A stretch of DNA of 36,039 nucleotides from contig NZ_BNBB01000042.1 of assembly GCF_014654615.1 (NCBI RefSeq), forward strand, positions 1 through 36,039. The letters are read 5' to 3'. The notes beneath the pieces are model-generated. The model was not told the DNA's origin. It worked only from the letters and a program-made list of their open reading frames with translations, and did not search any database. This DNA is from Streptosporangium violaceochromogenes (GTDB lineage: Bacteria; Actinomycetota; Actinomycetes; Streptosporangiales; Streptosporangiaceae). Below, one piece after another: positions 28,557 through 36,039 of this stretch; positions within the stretch are counted from its first letter, which is position 1; the number at the start of each line of letters is the position of its first letter. The position numbers and the translations under genes were made by a program.

Positions 28557-30362
28557 TCACCTCAACAGGCCCAGCCGCCGGAACACCTCGTCCAAGGCTA
28601 AGGCGATCGGCTCGAAACCCTTGTCGTCCCAGTGGCGCGGATAACCGGCATAGATCCCGCTCCCTGGGAGGGGGAGTTCACCGTTGGTGTGGTCCTGGGC
28701 GAGTCTCAGGTCGGCCAACAACTGCGGATCACCGCTGCGTACAGCGATCCATTGGGCGTAGGAACGGCCGAACGCCTCGCGGGGGTGAGTCAGGTAGTCG
28801 ATGTACTTGTGGTCCACGTCGACGTCGTTGATGCTCCCGTCGGGGCGGACGCGCTGCACCAGCGTGTCCCCGTGCCGTAGCGCGTCCTTTATATCCAGAA
28901 GGGTCTGGATGGGGTGGCTGTAAAAAACGACATCCCACCAGTCGGAGAACAGGTCGCCGGGCTTTAGCTGCCGTTGGACACTGAACCCTTGGCCGGGCGG
29001 GAAACCCGCATGATCAAGAAAATGGCCGAGCTCGTGCACGCTGGTGAGGGACGGGTAGGGGCCGTTCGGGGCGATGCTGATGCCTACCGGGGCGTCAGTG
29101 GGCTTGTCCCGGTGGTAGACGCCCAGATTTTTGCCGTAGTTGGCTGTCAGGGGGATGACGGGCATGCCCGGCGGCATTATATGGACCTGGTCGATGGCGT
29201 TGGCGGCACGCCGCATCGCTGCGGCGCTCACGTCGGGGCCGCCGGTGCCGGTAATGAGCTGGCGCATGGTGGGGTCTTGATCGGCCGCATCAGGGTCGGT
29301 GGCGAGGCGCTCGAGGTCCTTGACGGGGCGAACGCCGTAGCTCTCCCTCCAGCCGGGGGTGGTGCGGAGCTGGGAGAGGTCGGCCCAGTCGATCTGCCCC
29401 GTCTGCAGGAGTTCCCGCCGGCGGCGCCCCATGATGGCGGCCTGCTCGTCCGCGGGGAGGCCGGCGAACACCTGCTGGCCGGTCGGGATCTGGTCCTCGG
29501 GTTCGTCGAGGCCTGTGAAGCCGAGAGCCGCCCAGGACTTCGCTTTGGGAAGACGGCTGCACCGCCCGGATTGGTGATCCAGCGGGCCGGGCTCGGACAG
29601 CGGATGCAGGGTGCCGTGCTTGGCCCAGCAGCTGGGGCAGGTCCTGCCGCGGTCTTTGTTGAGTTCGGCGTGCCACACCCAGCCGTCGAGGACGTCGGCG
29701 TGGTCAGCCTGAGCGATCTCGGCGGCCTGGCGGTGAGCATCGATGATTTCAGTGCGGCTGAGCACGAGAGCCCTGGTCAGACCGCCATTGAACTCACCCT
29801 CCAAGCCCTTGAGCATGCGGGCGGCGGCCGTCCGAGGGTTGTCACCCACCACCACACCGCGAACCAGCTCCCGCTTCATCGCCGCGGTGGCCTCCTCGGC
29901 GAGCGGCCAGTGGGCGGCGTGGATCTGTTCGGCGGTGCGGCGGACGATCGCGTCGATCGTGTCGGGCTGCTGCTGCCGGTAGCGGGCCGCCGAAGCCTGG
30001 GTGGAGCCGTGCGGGAGCTGTGAGGCGATCAGCTCGCTCTGCCCGTCGAACGCGACGCGGGCGGCCTCCGCAGCGCCCGCGGCGGTCTGGGATCGGGTCA
30101 GCTGCTCCAGCCGGGTCAGGGCGGCGGCGATCGTGTCGAGAGCGGACATCATGCGGGCGGTGCGTTCGATAGTGCGGCGCGGCGGCCACTGCCCGTCGCC
30201 CGCGGCCAGGACCTCACCGATGCCTACGGCAACCTCGACGGCCATCTGGTCCCAGGCCCGGACCCACGCCTCCACCAGGGATCGGGTGACGCGGTCGAGG
30301 ATGGATCCGACGGCGCGGCGCATCCGCTCGACCAGGCGCAGCGTCTCGGAGGTGATCGGCAT
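28557..30362 (-). CDS. MuF-type minor head protein with C-terminal HExxH metallopeptidase-like domain (601 aa)
   Basis: ATG 30362 follows GGAGGTGG by about 2-3 nt. Residues 1-190 are helical (the portal-binding part). The MuF domain is at about 165-300: NPRTAAARMLKGLEGEFNGG, ALVLSRTEIIDAHRQAAEIA, VWHAELNKDRGRTCPSCWAK, then GPLDHQSGRCSRLPKAKSW with the conserved CxxC and RC motifs. Residues about 400-601 carry YPSLTSVHELGHFLDHAGFP with HELGH at 443-447 and, 82 residues later, HPREAFGRSYAQWIA with Glu529 as likely third ligand, the zincin arrangement. MuF proteins are head proteins ejected with DNA in SPP1 and relatives, and C-terminal enzymatic domains are known in this family. The linker between contains a long polar stretch. 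Confidence 0.8.
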   Translation of the reverse strand: MPITSETLRLVERMRRAVGSILDRVTRSLVEAWVRAWDQMAVEVAVGIGEVLAAGDGQWPPRRTIERTARMMSALDTIAAALTRLEQLTRSQTAAGAAEAARVAFDGQSELIASQLPHGSTQASAARYRQQQPDTIDAIVRRTAEQIHAAHWPLAEEATAAMKRELVRGVVVGDNPRTAAARMLKGLEGEFNGGLTRALVLSRTEIIDAHRQAAEIAQADHADVLDGWVWHAELNKDRGRTCPSCWAKHGTLHPLSEPGPLDHQSGRCSRLPKAKSWAALGFTGLDEPEDQIPTGQQVFAGLPADEQAAIMGRRRRELLQTGQIDWADLSQLRTTPGWRESYGVRPVKDLERLATDPDAADQDPTMRQLITGTGGPDVSAAAMRRAANAIDQVHIMPPGMPVIPLTANYGKNLGVYHRDKPTDAPVGISIAPNGPYPSLTSVHELGHFLDHAGFPPGQGFSVQRQLKPGDLFSDWWDVVFYSHPIQTLLDIKDALRHGDTLVQRVRPDGSINDVDVDHKYIDYLTHPREAFGRSYAQWIAVRSGDPQLLADLRLAQDHTNGELPLPGSGIYAGYPRHWDDKGFEPIALALDEVFRRLGLLR

Positions 30363-30427
30363 GGCCACCTCCGGACGTTCGGAGAACACCAGAGACCGAG
30401 GCGGCCACGCGGGCTTACTCTCCCGAC

Positions 30428-30730
30428 ATGGACAAAGACTCAGAACTTTCCATCAGGGCTGCCGTCGCCGCACTAACCGGCGTGATCAGAGCTTTCGAAC
30501 TTCACGCAGATGTCAATCCGGACCGAGCCAAGTCGCTCCGCTCCGAAGCCAAGAGCCTTCGATCCACACGCGACAGGCTCCTTGCGGTTACCGGACGTTC
30601 GCCGCAGGAAGCGCAAAGCGCCACCGCCGGGAGTGAACTCGAATGGAGCGCCGCCATGTGGATGCTGACTCAAGGCGAAAGTGAATGGCCTATCAGTCCT
30701 TCGCGCGACCCGTGGTTACCTTCTTGCTAG
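30428..30730 (+). CDS. plus-strand small protein between MuF and portal (100 aa)
   Basis: ATG 30428 lacks a Shine-Dalgarno site, but TACTCT at 30416-30421 lies 6 nt before it, the spacing expected of a -10 box for a leaderless transcript. The protein is helical and charged (MDKDSELSIRAAVAALTGVI, AKSLRSEAKSLRSTRDRLLA) with a Trp-rich end (WSAAMWMLTQGESEWPISPS). It has no signal peptide or membrane segment. It fills a 330-bp gap in the minus-strand operon and overlaps the end of the portal gene tail-to-tail by 38 bp. Function unknown; it could be a moron or a regulator. Confidence 0.5.
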   Translation: MDKDSELSIRAAVAALTGVIRAFELHADVNPDRAKSLRSEAKSLRSTRDRLLAVTGRSPQEAQSATAGSELEWSAAMWMLTQGESEWPISPSRDPWLPSC

Positions 30731-32384
30731 CCGGATTCGTTTGTTGTTCGTCCTGCTCTGGATCGCCGTCTGGCTCGCGCTTGCTACGGCCACCAAGCAG
30801 AGCGGCCGGGTCCTCACCGCGGCGGAACGCATCCACCGCAGCCTGCCCGGCACCCTTGGCCGCTCCCTCAGGCGGTTTGAAGTCGCCGTCCTCGTCGGTG
30901 GCGGCCTCAAGGATCGTGTCGATGTCCTTGACTCCCAGCGCCTCCAGCGCCAGACGCAGCGTCACCAGCGGCGGCACGTATCCCGTGCCGTCGGCCTTGA
31001 CGATCGCGTCGATCAGCGTGGCGATCGGCATATCGTCGATGTCCGGCCAGGAGATGTCGACCGTCGGGTCGAGGCCGCCGGCGAAGGTGACGGTTTCCTG
31101 CCCGTCGAAGTCACCCGGTGCGACGGTGCCCTTACCTTTGAGAGCGCCTTGAGGGGCGCGGACGGCTTCGGTGATGACGTGGGTGAGGATCTGCCGCAGC
31201 ATCTCGCCCCACACCGCGCGGCGTAGCTCCATCGCCCGCTCGGTCGGGGTGTCCAGCGTCTCCGCAGTCGCCCTGGCGCCGGTAGTGCCAGGGTCGCCAA
31301 GCAGCATCGTCACCGGGACGTCGAGCGCGGCGGCGACCATCGCGGCCAGCGGCCGGCCCGAATCGCTGTCGATCGTCGCCCCGGACTTCGGGACGGCCTC
31401 CAACGCCATGTCCGGGGTCATCAGGGCGGTGGCGCCGGCGTGCTGCGGCTCCCCGGTGTAGCGGTCGACGGCAGGCCCTGCGGCGATACGGGCGCGGGCC
31501 TGCGCCTGCTTGGACCCCTTGGAAGTCAGCCGCCACGCAAAACGGGAAAGCGCCTTGACCAGTTTCGCCCAGTCGGTGAGGAACTCCCGGTACGCCGCCG
31601 CCCAATCCAGCGCGGCGTACACATCGGGCACGCCCCACTTCCACCCGGCCAGACCGCCGACCCGAACATGGTAGACGGGGGCATCCCACATCACCTGACC
31701 GGTGCCACCCGCGTCGGTAATCTGCCGGATACGGGCCTTGGGCCGGTAGCCAAGCGCCGGATAGTAGACGATCCGCCTGCGGGTGATACGGGCACCGGAC
31801 CGCAAGTCAACCTCGTCGACCCAGGAGTCCCGGCGGTAAAACCACGGCTCGGAGGCGTCCTCGGGGTTGGTGATGACGTCGGTGATCTCGTCCCACGGCA
31901 CGAGACGCGCCCTCACCTTGCCCGTGAGGGGGCTGGTGAAGCAGGCGACGACGAGGTTGCCGTCGGTGCCCAGCGCCCGCTCCAGGATTTCGTGGGCCTG
32001 GTCGCCGGTAAGCACCCTCCGGTTGCCCGGGTCGTCGAGGAAGGCCCGGATGACGTTGTTGACCTGCTCGTCGCGGGCGGAGATGTTGACGCCCTGGCCC
32101 CACACGTAGGCGGCGCGCAGGGAGAGGCCGCGTTTGATGAGCGGGTTTTTGATCGCCATCACGCGGCACACCGCGGCGAGACGGCCGAGCCCTTCCCTGG
32201 TGAACTCAAGATCGGCGCGGGCGGTGATCTGCTGCCACCCTGGCTCGTACATCCGCGCTTCGAGGTCGGTGAAGGCCTCTTGGAAAAACTCCGCGGTGCG
32301 GCGCTCCTGGCCGAGCTGCTCGGCGAGAGCCGTACGGCCGGTCACCCGGTACCAGGACTCTTGCAGGCGGGAGGCGATGCCCAC
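30693..32384 (-). CDS. phage portal protein (563 aa)
   Basis: GTG 32384 follows GAGGGAGG by about 6 nt; longer in-frame starts overlap the terminase gene. Landmarks: LAAVCRVMAIKNPLIKRGLS, AAYVWGQGVNISARDEQVNN, VIRAFLDDPGNRRVLTGDQA, LVPWDEITDVITNPEDASEP, WGVPDVYAALDWAAAYREFL and PVTMLLGDPGTTGARATAET, together the SPP1/HK97-like portal pattern, with a C-terminal acidic region DIDTILEAATDEDGDFKPPE and a Glu/Asp/Lys-rich tail. The dodecameric portal is the DNA channel and head nucleator. Start of MuF lies 330 bp downstream across a plus-strand gene. Confidence 0.87.
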   Translation of the reverse strand: MGIASRLQESWYRVTGRTALAEQLGQERRTAEFFQEAFTDLEARMYEPGWQQITARADLEFTREGLGRLAAVCRVMAIKNPLIKRGLSLRAAYVWGQGVNISARDEQVNNVIRAFLDDPGNRRVLTGDQAHEILERALGTDGNLVVACFTSPLTGKVRARLVPWDEITDVITNPEDASEPWFYRRDSWVDEVDLRSGARITRRRIVYYPALGYRPKARIRQITDAGGTGQVMWDAPVYHVRVGGLAGWKWGVPDVYAALDWAAAYREFLTDWAKLVKALSRFAWRLTSKGSKQAQARARIAAGPAVDRYTGEPQHAGATALMTPDMALEAVPKSGATIDSDSGRPLAAMVAAALDVPVTMLLGDPGTTGARATAETLDTPTERAMELRRAVWGEMLRQILTHVITEAVRAPQGALKGKGTVAPGDFDGQETVTFAGGLDPTVDISWPDIDDMPIATLIDAIVKADGTGYVPPLVTLRLALEALGVKDIDTILEAATDEDGDFKPPEGAAKGAGQAAVDAFRRGEDPAALLGGRSKREPDGDPEQDEQQTNPASKKVTTGRAKD

Positions 32385-32400
32385 GAACGGCCTCCCTCGC

Positions 32401-33843
32401 TTAATAGGGGCTGATGGAGTAGCCGTCCACCTCGTCGTCAAGCTCATCGGCTTCCAGGAGCTGCTCCGGTGGCGGAACGCGGGCGTAGGCGAGCATCACA
32501 GCATCCGCCCGGTCCGGCGACGGCAGACCACGCTTCTTCATCTCGTCCTTGGACTCGATGAGCACCTGACCGCGAGCGGTGTACTTGTACTTCATCGCGC
32601 CCAACTGGGCGGCCAGCTCGTCATCGCCAGGATCCAAGTCGATATCGCCCTGTTCGAAACGCTCGCGCAGCCCCCACCACCATTCGGCGCGGGCGTTAGC
32701 GAAGTGCTCCCGATCCAGGGCAGCGGCCCCAGACTGCATGTCAAGAACATCGTGGCCGGCCTCGAGGAGTTCATCGACGACACCAGACCCGACGCCAACG
32801 CCATCGACGCGGATCTCATGCACTGCATGGGCCCGTCTGGCAGCGATGACCTTGCCAGTCGTTTCGGTGGTGCGGGCGTGGGCGTGGTCGCCGACGATCC
32901 GCGCAACCGGACCGCGAGCCAGACAGAATACCGACCGGTCAGAGCCGAAACGGGCCACGTCGACGCCAAGTACATTCACCGGACCCGGCGTGCAGGCGCG
33001 GGTCTGGGCGGCCTCGATCCATCGCGGCGAGATCAGTGTGTCGTCGCCGACCTCGGGGAACTCGCCCAGGACTTTCGCAACGTAGCGGGGTGAGGTCTCC
33101 CCCCACCGGCGGCGTTTGTCTTCCACCCACTCCGGCGACAGCATGAGCGGCCGCAGGTCTTCAGGGAAGGGTTCGTCGGTGAAGTTCGGGGTGTCGAACC
33201 CGCTGATGCGGATGGTGTTCCACCCGGAGCCGGGCCGACAGACGTTGCCGAACTCGGTGTTGGGGTCGTCGGGGTTGCCGATCGCCAGGATGCGGCAATC
33301 AGCGCCCGTGGTGATGGCCTCGACGGCAACCCAAAGCTGTTCGGGAATGCCGCACGCTTCGTCGAGGATGACCAGCACGTAGCGGCGGTGGATGCCCTGA
33401 AACCCGTGCTGATCCTGATCGGCCGGTTTCCGCCCCCATCCGACCAAGGTGCCATCGTCAAGCTTCCACTCGTCGCTCTGGAGCACACGGCCCGGCAGCG
33501 GATCACCGGACGGGTTCTTAGCGGCCTTGCGGATCTCCTCCCATAGGATCGCGTGCACTTGAGCGTACGTCGGCGCCGTGGAGACGATGAACGCCTCACC
33601 AGGTGGATGAACATCAATCCACCAGCAAGCGATCTGCGCAGCGAGGAAGCTCTTCCCTGCGTTGTGGCAAGACTTGACCGCAGTGCGCCGGTGAGTGACT
33701 ACAGAGTTGGCGATGTCTCGCTGCTTGGACCACAGGACTCCGCCGAGCCGACTCCTTACCCAGCCAACCGGATCAGTCAGGTACGGGTTCGGTAGGACAG
33801 GCTCGAATGCCTTGGCAGCCTCTTCGAGCCAGAGGGCGGTCAC
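32401..33843 (-). CDS. terL: terminase large subunit (about 480 aa)
   Basis: I prefer GTG 33843, with AGGGGG about 6 nt upstream; GTG 33849 is in frame but overlaps that site. ATPase: SCHNAGKSFLAAQI (variant Walker A), VLVILDEACG (Walker B with catalytic Glu), and ILAIGNPDDPNTEFGNV after it as coupling motif. Nuclease (RNase H-like): NVLGVDVARFGSDRSVFCLA with Asp near 295, EIRVDGVGVGSGVVDELLEA and LPSPDRADAVMLAYA, the three acidic clusters. The motor translocates and cuts concatemeric DNA. The stop is 16 bp before the portal start. Confidence 0.93.
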   Translation of the reverse strand: MTALWLEEAAKAFEPVLPNPYLTDPVGWVRSRLGGVLWSKQRDIANSVVTHRRTAVKSCHNAGKSFLAAQIACWWIDVHPPGEAFIVSTAPTYAQVHAILWEEIRKAAKNPSGDPLPGRVLQSDEWKLDDGTLVGWGRKPADQDQHGFQGIHRRYVLVILDEACGIPEQLWVAVEAITTGADCRILAIGNPDDPNTEFGNVCRPGSGWNTIRISGFDTPNFTDEPFPEDLRPLMLSPEWVEDKRRRWGETSPRYVAKVLGEFPEVGDDTLISPRWIEAAQTRACTPGPVNVLGVDVARFGSDRSVFCLARGPVARIVGDHAHARTTETTGKVIAARRAHAVHEIRVDGVGVGSGVVDELLEAGHDVLDMQSGAAALDREHFANARAEWWWGLRERFEQGDIDLDPGDDELAAQLGAMKYKYTARGQVLIESKDEMKKRGLPSPDRADAVMLAYARVPPPEQLLEADELDDEVDGYSISPY

Positions 33844-33872
33844 GGCCACCCCCTGGCGCTACACCTGTGGGG

Positions 33873-34481
33873 CTACTTCAGCTTCTCGATGATGGCTTTC
33901 AGGTTTTTCGCGCCGTGCGCGGAGCGTCCCTTGCCCATCATGTAGCTGGCGATGAAGTCCGGATCCAGCGACTCGCGTGGCAACCTGGCGAGCCTGCGCT
34001 GCGTCTGCTGCTTGCCGAACTGGTCGCCCCACCCGTTATTGCCGTAGGAGACCAGCGAGTTCAGCACCTCGATGAAATCGGAATCCAACGGAGTAGTGGG
34101 CTCCGAGTTGGTGGGGTCTTCGGCGTTGACCGCTGCGGCCCACCCTGCCAGAGGTTGCGCGACGCCTTCGACGACACACAGGGACGAGTTCCGTGCGGCC
34201 CGGATGGCCAGCTCCAACGTCTCCAGCGTCGGCACGTAGGCCAGCACCGGGCCGGCGCCGCGAGCACTATCACGTGATCGCGGAGTGGCCAGACCATACT
34301 GGCGTGCCATCCGCGACAACACTCCAATGTCATCGGCTGAGTGCTTGCCGTTGGCTACTACAACCGGCCGAGCCCCTTGGGCGCTACTTTCAGCCTCCAC
34401 CCATTGCGCGGCGAGCTCAGCAGCGTCTTCCCAGTCCCGATCCTCAGCTTCAGGCACCCAAGCAGCACGGCACCCCTGCAT
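33873..34481 (-). CDS. protein of unknown function between terminase subunits (202 aa)
   Basis: ATG 34481 follows GAGGGGCGG by about 4-6 nt. Residues about 35-95 look like an alpha/beta unit (ARPVVVANGKHSADDIGVLS, GLATPRSRDS, GPVLAYVPTLETLELAIRAA), followed by SSLCVVEGVAQPLAGWAAAV and a C-terminal helical part with YGNNGWGDQFGKQQTQRRLA and SYMMGKGRSAHGAKNLKAII. The 'YGNNG(W/F)GDQFGK' segment recurs in hypothetical actinomycete proteins I recall from chromosomes and phages. It lies between small and large terminase, an unusual slot. No catalytic motif is plain. It may be phage cargo. Confidence 0.65.
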   Translation of the reverse strand: MQGCRAAWVPEAEDRDWEDAAELAAQWVEAESSAQGARPVVVANGKHSADDIGVLSRMARQYGLATPRSRDSARGAGPVLAYVPTLETLELAIRAARNSSLCVVEGVAQPLAGWAAAVNAEDPTNSEPTTPLDSDFIEVLNSLVSYGNNGWGDQFGKQQTQRRLARLPRESLDPDFIASYMMGKGRSAHGAKNLKAIIEKLK

Positions 34482-34492
34482 CCATCCGCCCC

Positions 34493-34528
34493 TCTCATCT
34501 GGAAGACACTGAATCGTGCCAGATGAGA
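34493..34528 (-). promoter_or_regulatory. 10-bp perfect inverted repeat between terminase small subunit and the 202-aa gene
   Basis: TCTCATCTGG (34493-34502) and CCAGATGAGA (34519-34528) pair perfectly around 16 bases. No U-run follows on the minus strand. It is 12 bp upstream of the ATG at 34481, so it may be an operator, or a hairpin that lowers read-through into the 202-aa gene. Confidence 0.45.
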
Positions 34529-34548
34529 AGCAGGACTGCCACCGACCT

Positions 34549-35196
34549 TCAGTTCATCACGGCGGCCCGGCGTAGCTCCTCCGGAACCACCTGAGGGACG
34601 AGCGCCGCCTGCTCCGCGGTCAGGCTGAGCCGGTCCAGAATGCGGCGGATAACGTCCACGACGATCGCGCCCTGCTGCTCTGCCAGACGCACCTGCCGTT
34701 CGGCGATACCCGCGGCGATGGCTGTTTTGCACACGTCGGTCAAGTGCTTGCGTTCCCGCTGGTACAGGTCCAGCCACACGGACGGGGCGGCCTTATGGGT
34801 CGTCTCTGATCCTGCCGCGATCCCACCGATCCGATCGACCTCTTCGGCGACGCTCCACACCAGGTCGTCCTGCCCCAGATCACCTACCACCTCAGCAAGC
34901 CAGGTAACATGCCCAGCCGTACGGTGAACCTCCTCCAGCAGCGCGACCGCTGGGTCTACCTCCCGCGGCAGGCCATACGTGGCGACAGCACGGCGGGCCG
35001 CCTCCGCCTTCGCGGCGGCCTTGTGTGTCTGGGTTGCACCTCCGTGGAGTTTGCACCTGCCTGTTCCGGCGTGGTCGGTTCCCCACCCTTCGGGCCTGTG
35101 GCACCAGCCGCCGTCTTCTCCGCGTTTCTTACCGTGGCAGTAGGGGCCGTCACAGCAGGGGGTGTCACGGTCAGGCTGGCCGGGGGTAGTTGTCAT
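34549..35196 (-). CDS. terminase small subunit (215 aa)
   Basis: ATG 35196 follows AAGGAGA by about 7 nt. N-terminal zinc-type cluster: CCDGPYCHGKKRGEDGGWCH then GTGRCKLHGGATQTHKAAAK, the CKLHGG element typical of actinophage small terminases. The middle holds a helical region (ATYGLPREVDPAVALLEEVH, HVTWLAEVVGDLG) and a helix pair ending ILDRLSLTAEQAALVPQVVP. The small subunit recognises the packaging site and recruits the large subunit. It is upstream of the 202-aa gene; a DNA-binding helix-turn-helix is not obvious. Confidence 0.8.
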   Translation of the reverse strand: MTTTPGQPDRDTPCCDGPYCHGKKRGEDGGWCHRPEGWGTDHAGTGRCKLHGGATQTHKAAAKAEAARRAVATYGLPREVDPAVALLEEVHRTAGHVTWLAEVVGDLGQDDLVWSVAEEVDRIGGIAAGSETTHKAAPSVWLDLYQRERKHLTDVCKTAIAAGIAERQVRLAEQQGAIVVDVIRRILDRLSLTAEQAALVPQVVPEELRRAAVMN

Positions 35197-35270
35197 GGTC
35201 TGGTCTCCTTGCCTGCTGTTTACTGCTGGGGTGGTTAGTGCTTCGCAGGGAGGCAGATGGGAGGCGTGGA

Positions 35271-36039
35271 TTAGGCGACGCGGGTGAGGCGCATCCAAGA
35301 GTTGGTCCGGACGATTGCGTCGCTGGCGTTGGCCGTGTTCTGCGCCCACCGCGTCGTGAGGTTTCCGGCGGTTCCGGCGACTACCAGCAGGCCCCGGATC
35401 TGCGCGACGACTTTCGTGCCGGCGCCGACGCCGCCAAGGGGGACGGCTGAACCGTCTCCAATGGTGGAGGCGGACACGGTGAGGCTGCCCGTTCCAGCGG
35501 TGGCGGCGGTGCCGAGCGCGGTGCTGGTCCAGTCCAGTGTCGCGCCGGAGGGGCCGGTGAACGCGAGCTTCAAGTCCGCCGCCGTCGCGGCGTCGTAGAT
35601 CACGAACGCCTCGACGATGTACGTCGCGGAGGCGGCCACGGCGGCCACCAGGTGGTTGTCGTCCTGGAGGGCTGAGCTGTTGTTGACGGTCTCGTCCGCG
35701 GTCTTCCGCACGAAGATCGTCCGGCCGACGCCGTCCACCGAGAGGTTGCCGGTGACGTGCAGGCTCCCGGCGCCGCTCGCACCGTCGGTGGTCTTCACCA
35801 CACCCGCGCTGTCTCTTGCCAGGCCGGTGTCGATGGTGCCGCCGCCGGCGTTGCCGTCGGCGGTCCACCGGATCTGTCCGTCCTGGGCCATGGCGAGGGC
35901 CGCGTTCTCGCCGGTCAGCACCACCGCCCGGCCGCCGGCGAAGAAAACGCCCTGGTTGGCGCCGATACTGCCGAGCGTCTGGGCGTATCCGGACTGGTCG
36001 GTCGCGGTGGAATCACTGTCCAGGTCGGCCTTGGTCACG
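35271..36039 (-). CDS. phage fibre-type structural protein, 5' end outside window
   Basis: The frame is open to the right edge; the codon at 36038 is GTG but the context (VTKADLDSDSTATDQSGYAQ) reads as the interior of a fibre repeat, so it is probably partial. The visible part holds GTIDTGLARDSAGVVKTTDG with a LHVTGNLSVDG repeat like beta-helix fibre shafts, then a C-terminal domain (TIFVRKTADETVNNSSALQD, YIVEAFVIYDAATAADLKLA, GSLTVSASTIGDGSAVPLGG, WAQNTANASDAIVRTNSWMR) found at the tip of actinophage tail proteins. A fibre gene next to the terminase is unusual; its role as tail fibre is inferred from the domain. Confidence 0.7.
   Translation of the reverse strand, partial: VTKADLDSDSTATDQSGYAQTLGSIGANQGVFFAGGRAVVLTGENAALAMAQDGQIRWTADGNAGGGTIDTGLARDSAGVVKTTDGASGAGSLHVTGNLSVDGVGRTIFVRKTADETVNNSSALQDDNHLVAAVAASATYIVEAFVIYDAATAADLKLAFTGPSGATLDWTSTALGTAATAGTGSLTVSASTIGDGSAVPLGGVGAGTKVVAQIRGLLVVAGTAGNLTTRWAQNTANASDAIVRTNSWMRLTRVA

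Noticed and set aside
1..36039. Integrase, attachment site, tRNA or CRISPR array
   Set aside because: No recombinase signature, no tRNA-like cloverleaf with flanking direct repeats and no regularly spaced repeats were recognised by eye; a tRNA scan and a repeat search would settle this.

Overview
The window is high-GC DNA with GTG and TTG starts, strong Shine-Dalgarno sites and dense divergent codon-biased genes. This points to an actinomycete; I cannot name the genus from sequence alone. From about 5.9 kb to the right edge it is a nearly complete late-gene block of a temperate siphovirus (a prophage, or a phage of an actinomycete), read almost entirely on the minus strand, so transcription runs from right to left.

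Left flank (1-5.9 kb): a partial PP2C-type phosphatase, several small zinc-binding or hypothetical proteins, a PadR-type regulator translationally coupled to a membrane protein behind an apparent operator, then a run of small secreted proteins (a Cys-rich protein, an SH3-like protein, a collagen-like protein), a Cys-rich small protein and a HicB-like protein with a C-terminal helix-turn-helix. This may be host DNA, prophage cargo next to the lysis genes, or both. No integrase, att site or tRNA gene was seen, so the prophage edge cannot be placed.

Phage block in order of transcription (right to left): a partial fibre-like protein, terminase small subunit, a 202-aa protein of unknown function, terminase large subunit, portal, a MuF-type minor head protein with a C-terminal HExxH metallopeptidase-like domain, a 68-aa protein, a large protease/scaffold fusion, a DUF2190-type decoration protein, major capsid protein, head-tail connectors (gp6-like, DUF6093-like, gp10-like), tail terminator, major tail protein, tail chaperones G and GT joined by a -1 frameshift at a canonical slippery heptamer, a tape measure of about 1,680 residues, several fibre or decoration proteins, a Dit-like protein, a tail hub, a fibre, a coiled-coil membrane protein, an amidase endolysin and a holin-like protein.

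Four short plus-strand genes are inserted between the minus-strand late genes, each ending tail-to-tail against a structural gene. Two encode lipoproteins and flank the tape measure gene on both sides; one encodes a membrane protein next to the lysis genes; one sits between portal and MuF. They look like lysogenic-conversion (moron) genes. The pair beside the tape measure is a candidate superinfection-exclusion module and, with the MuF metallopeptidase fusion, is the part most worth testing.
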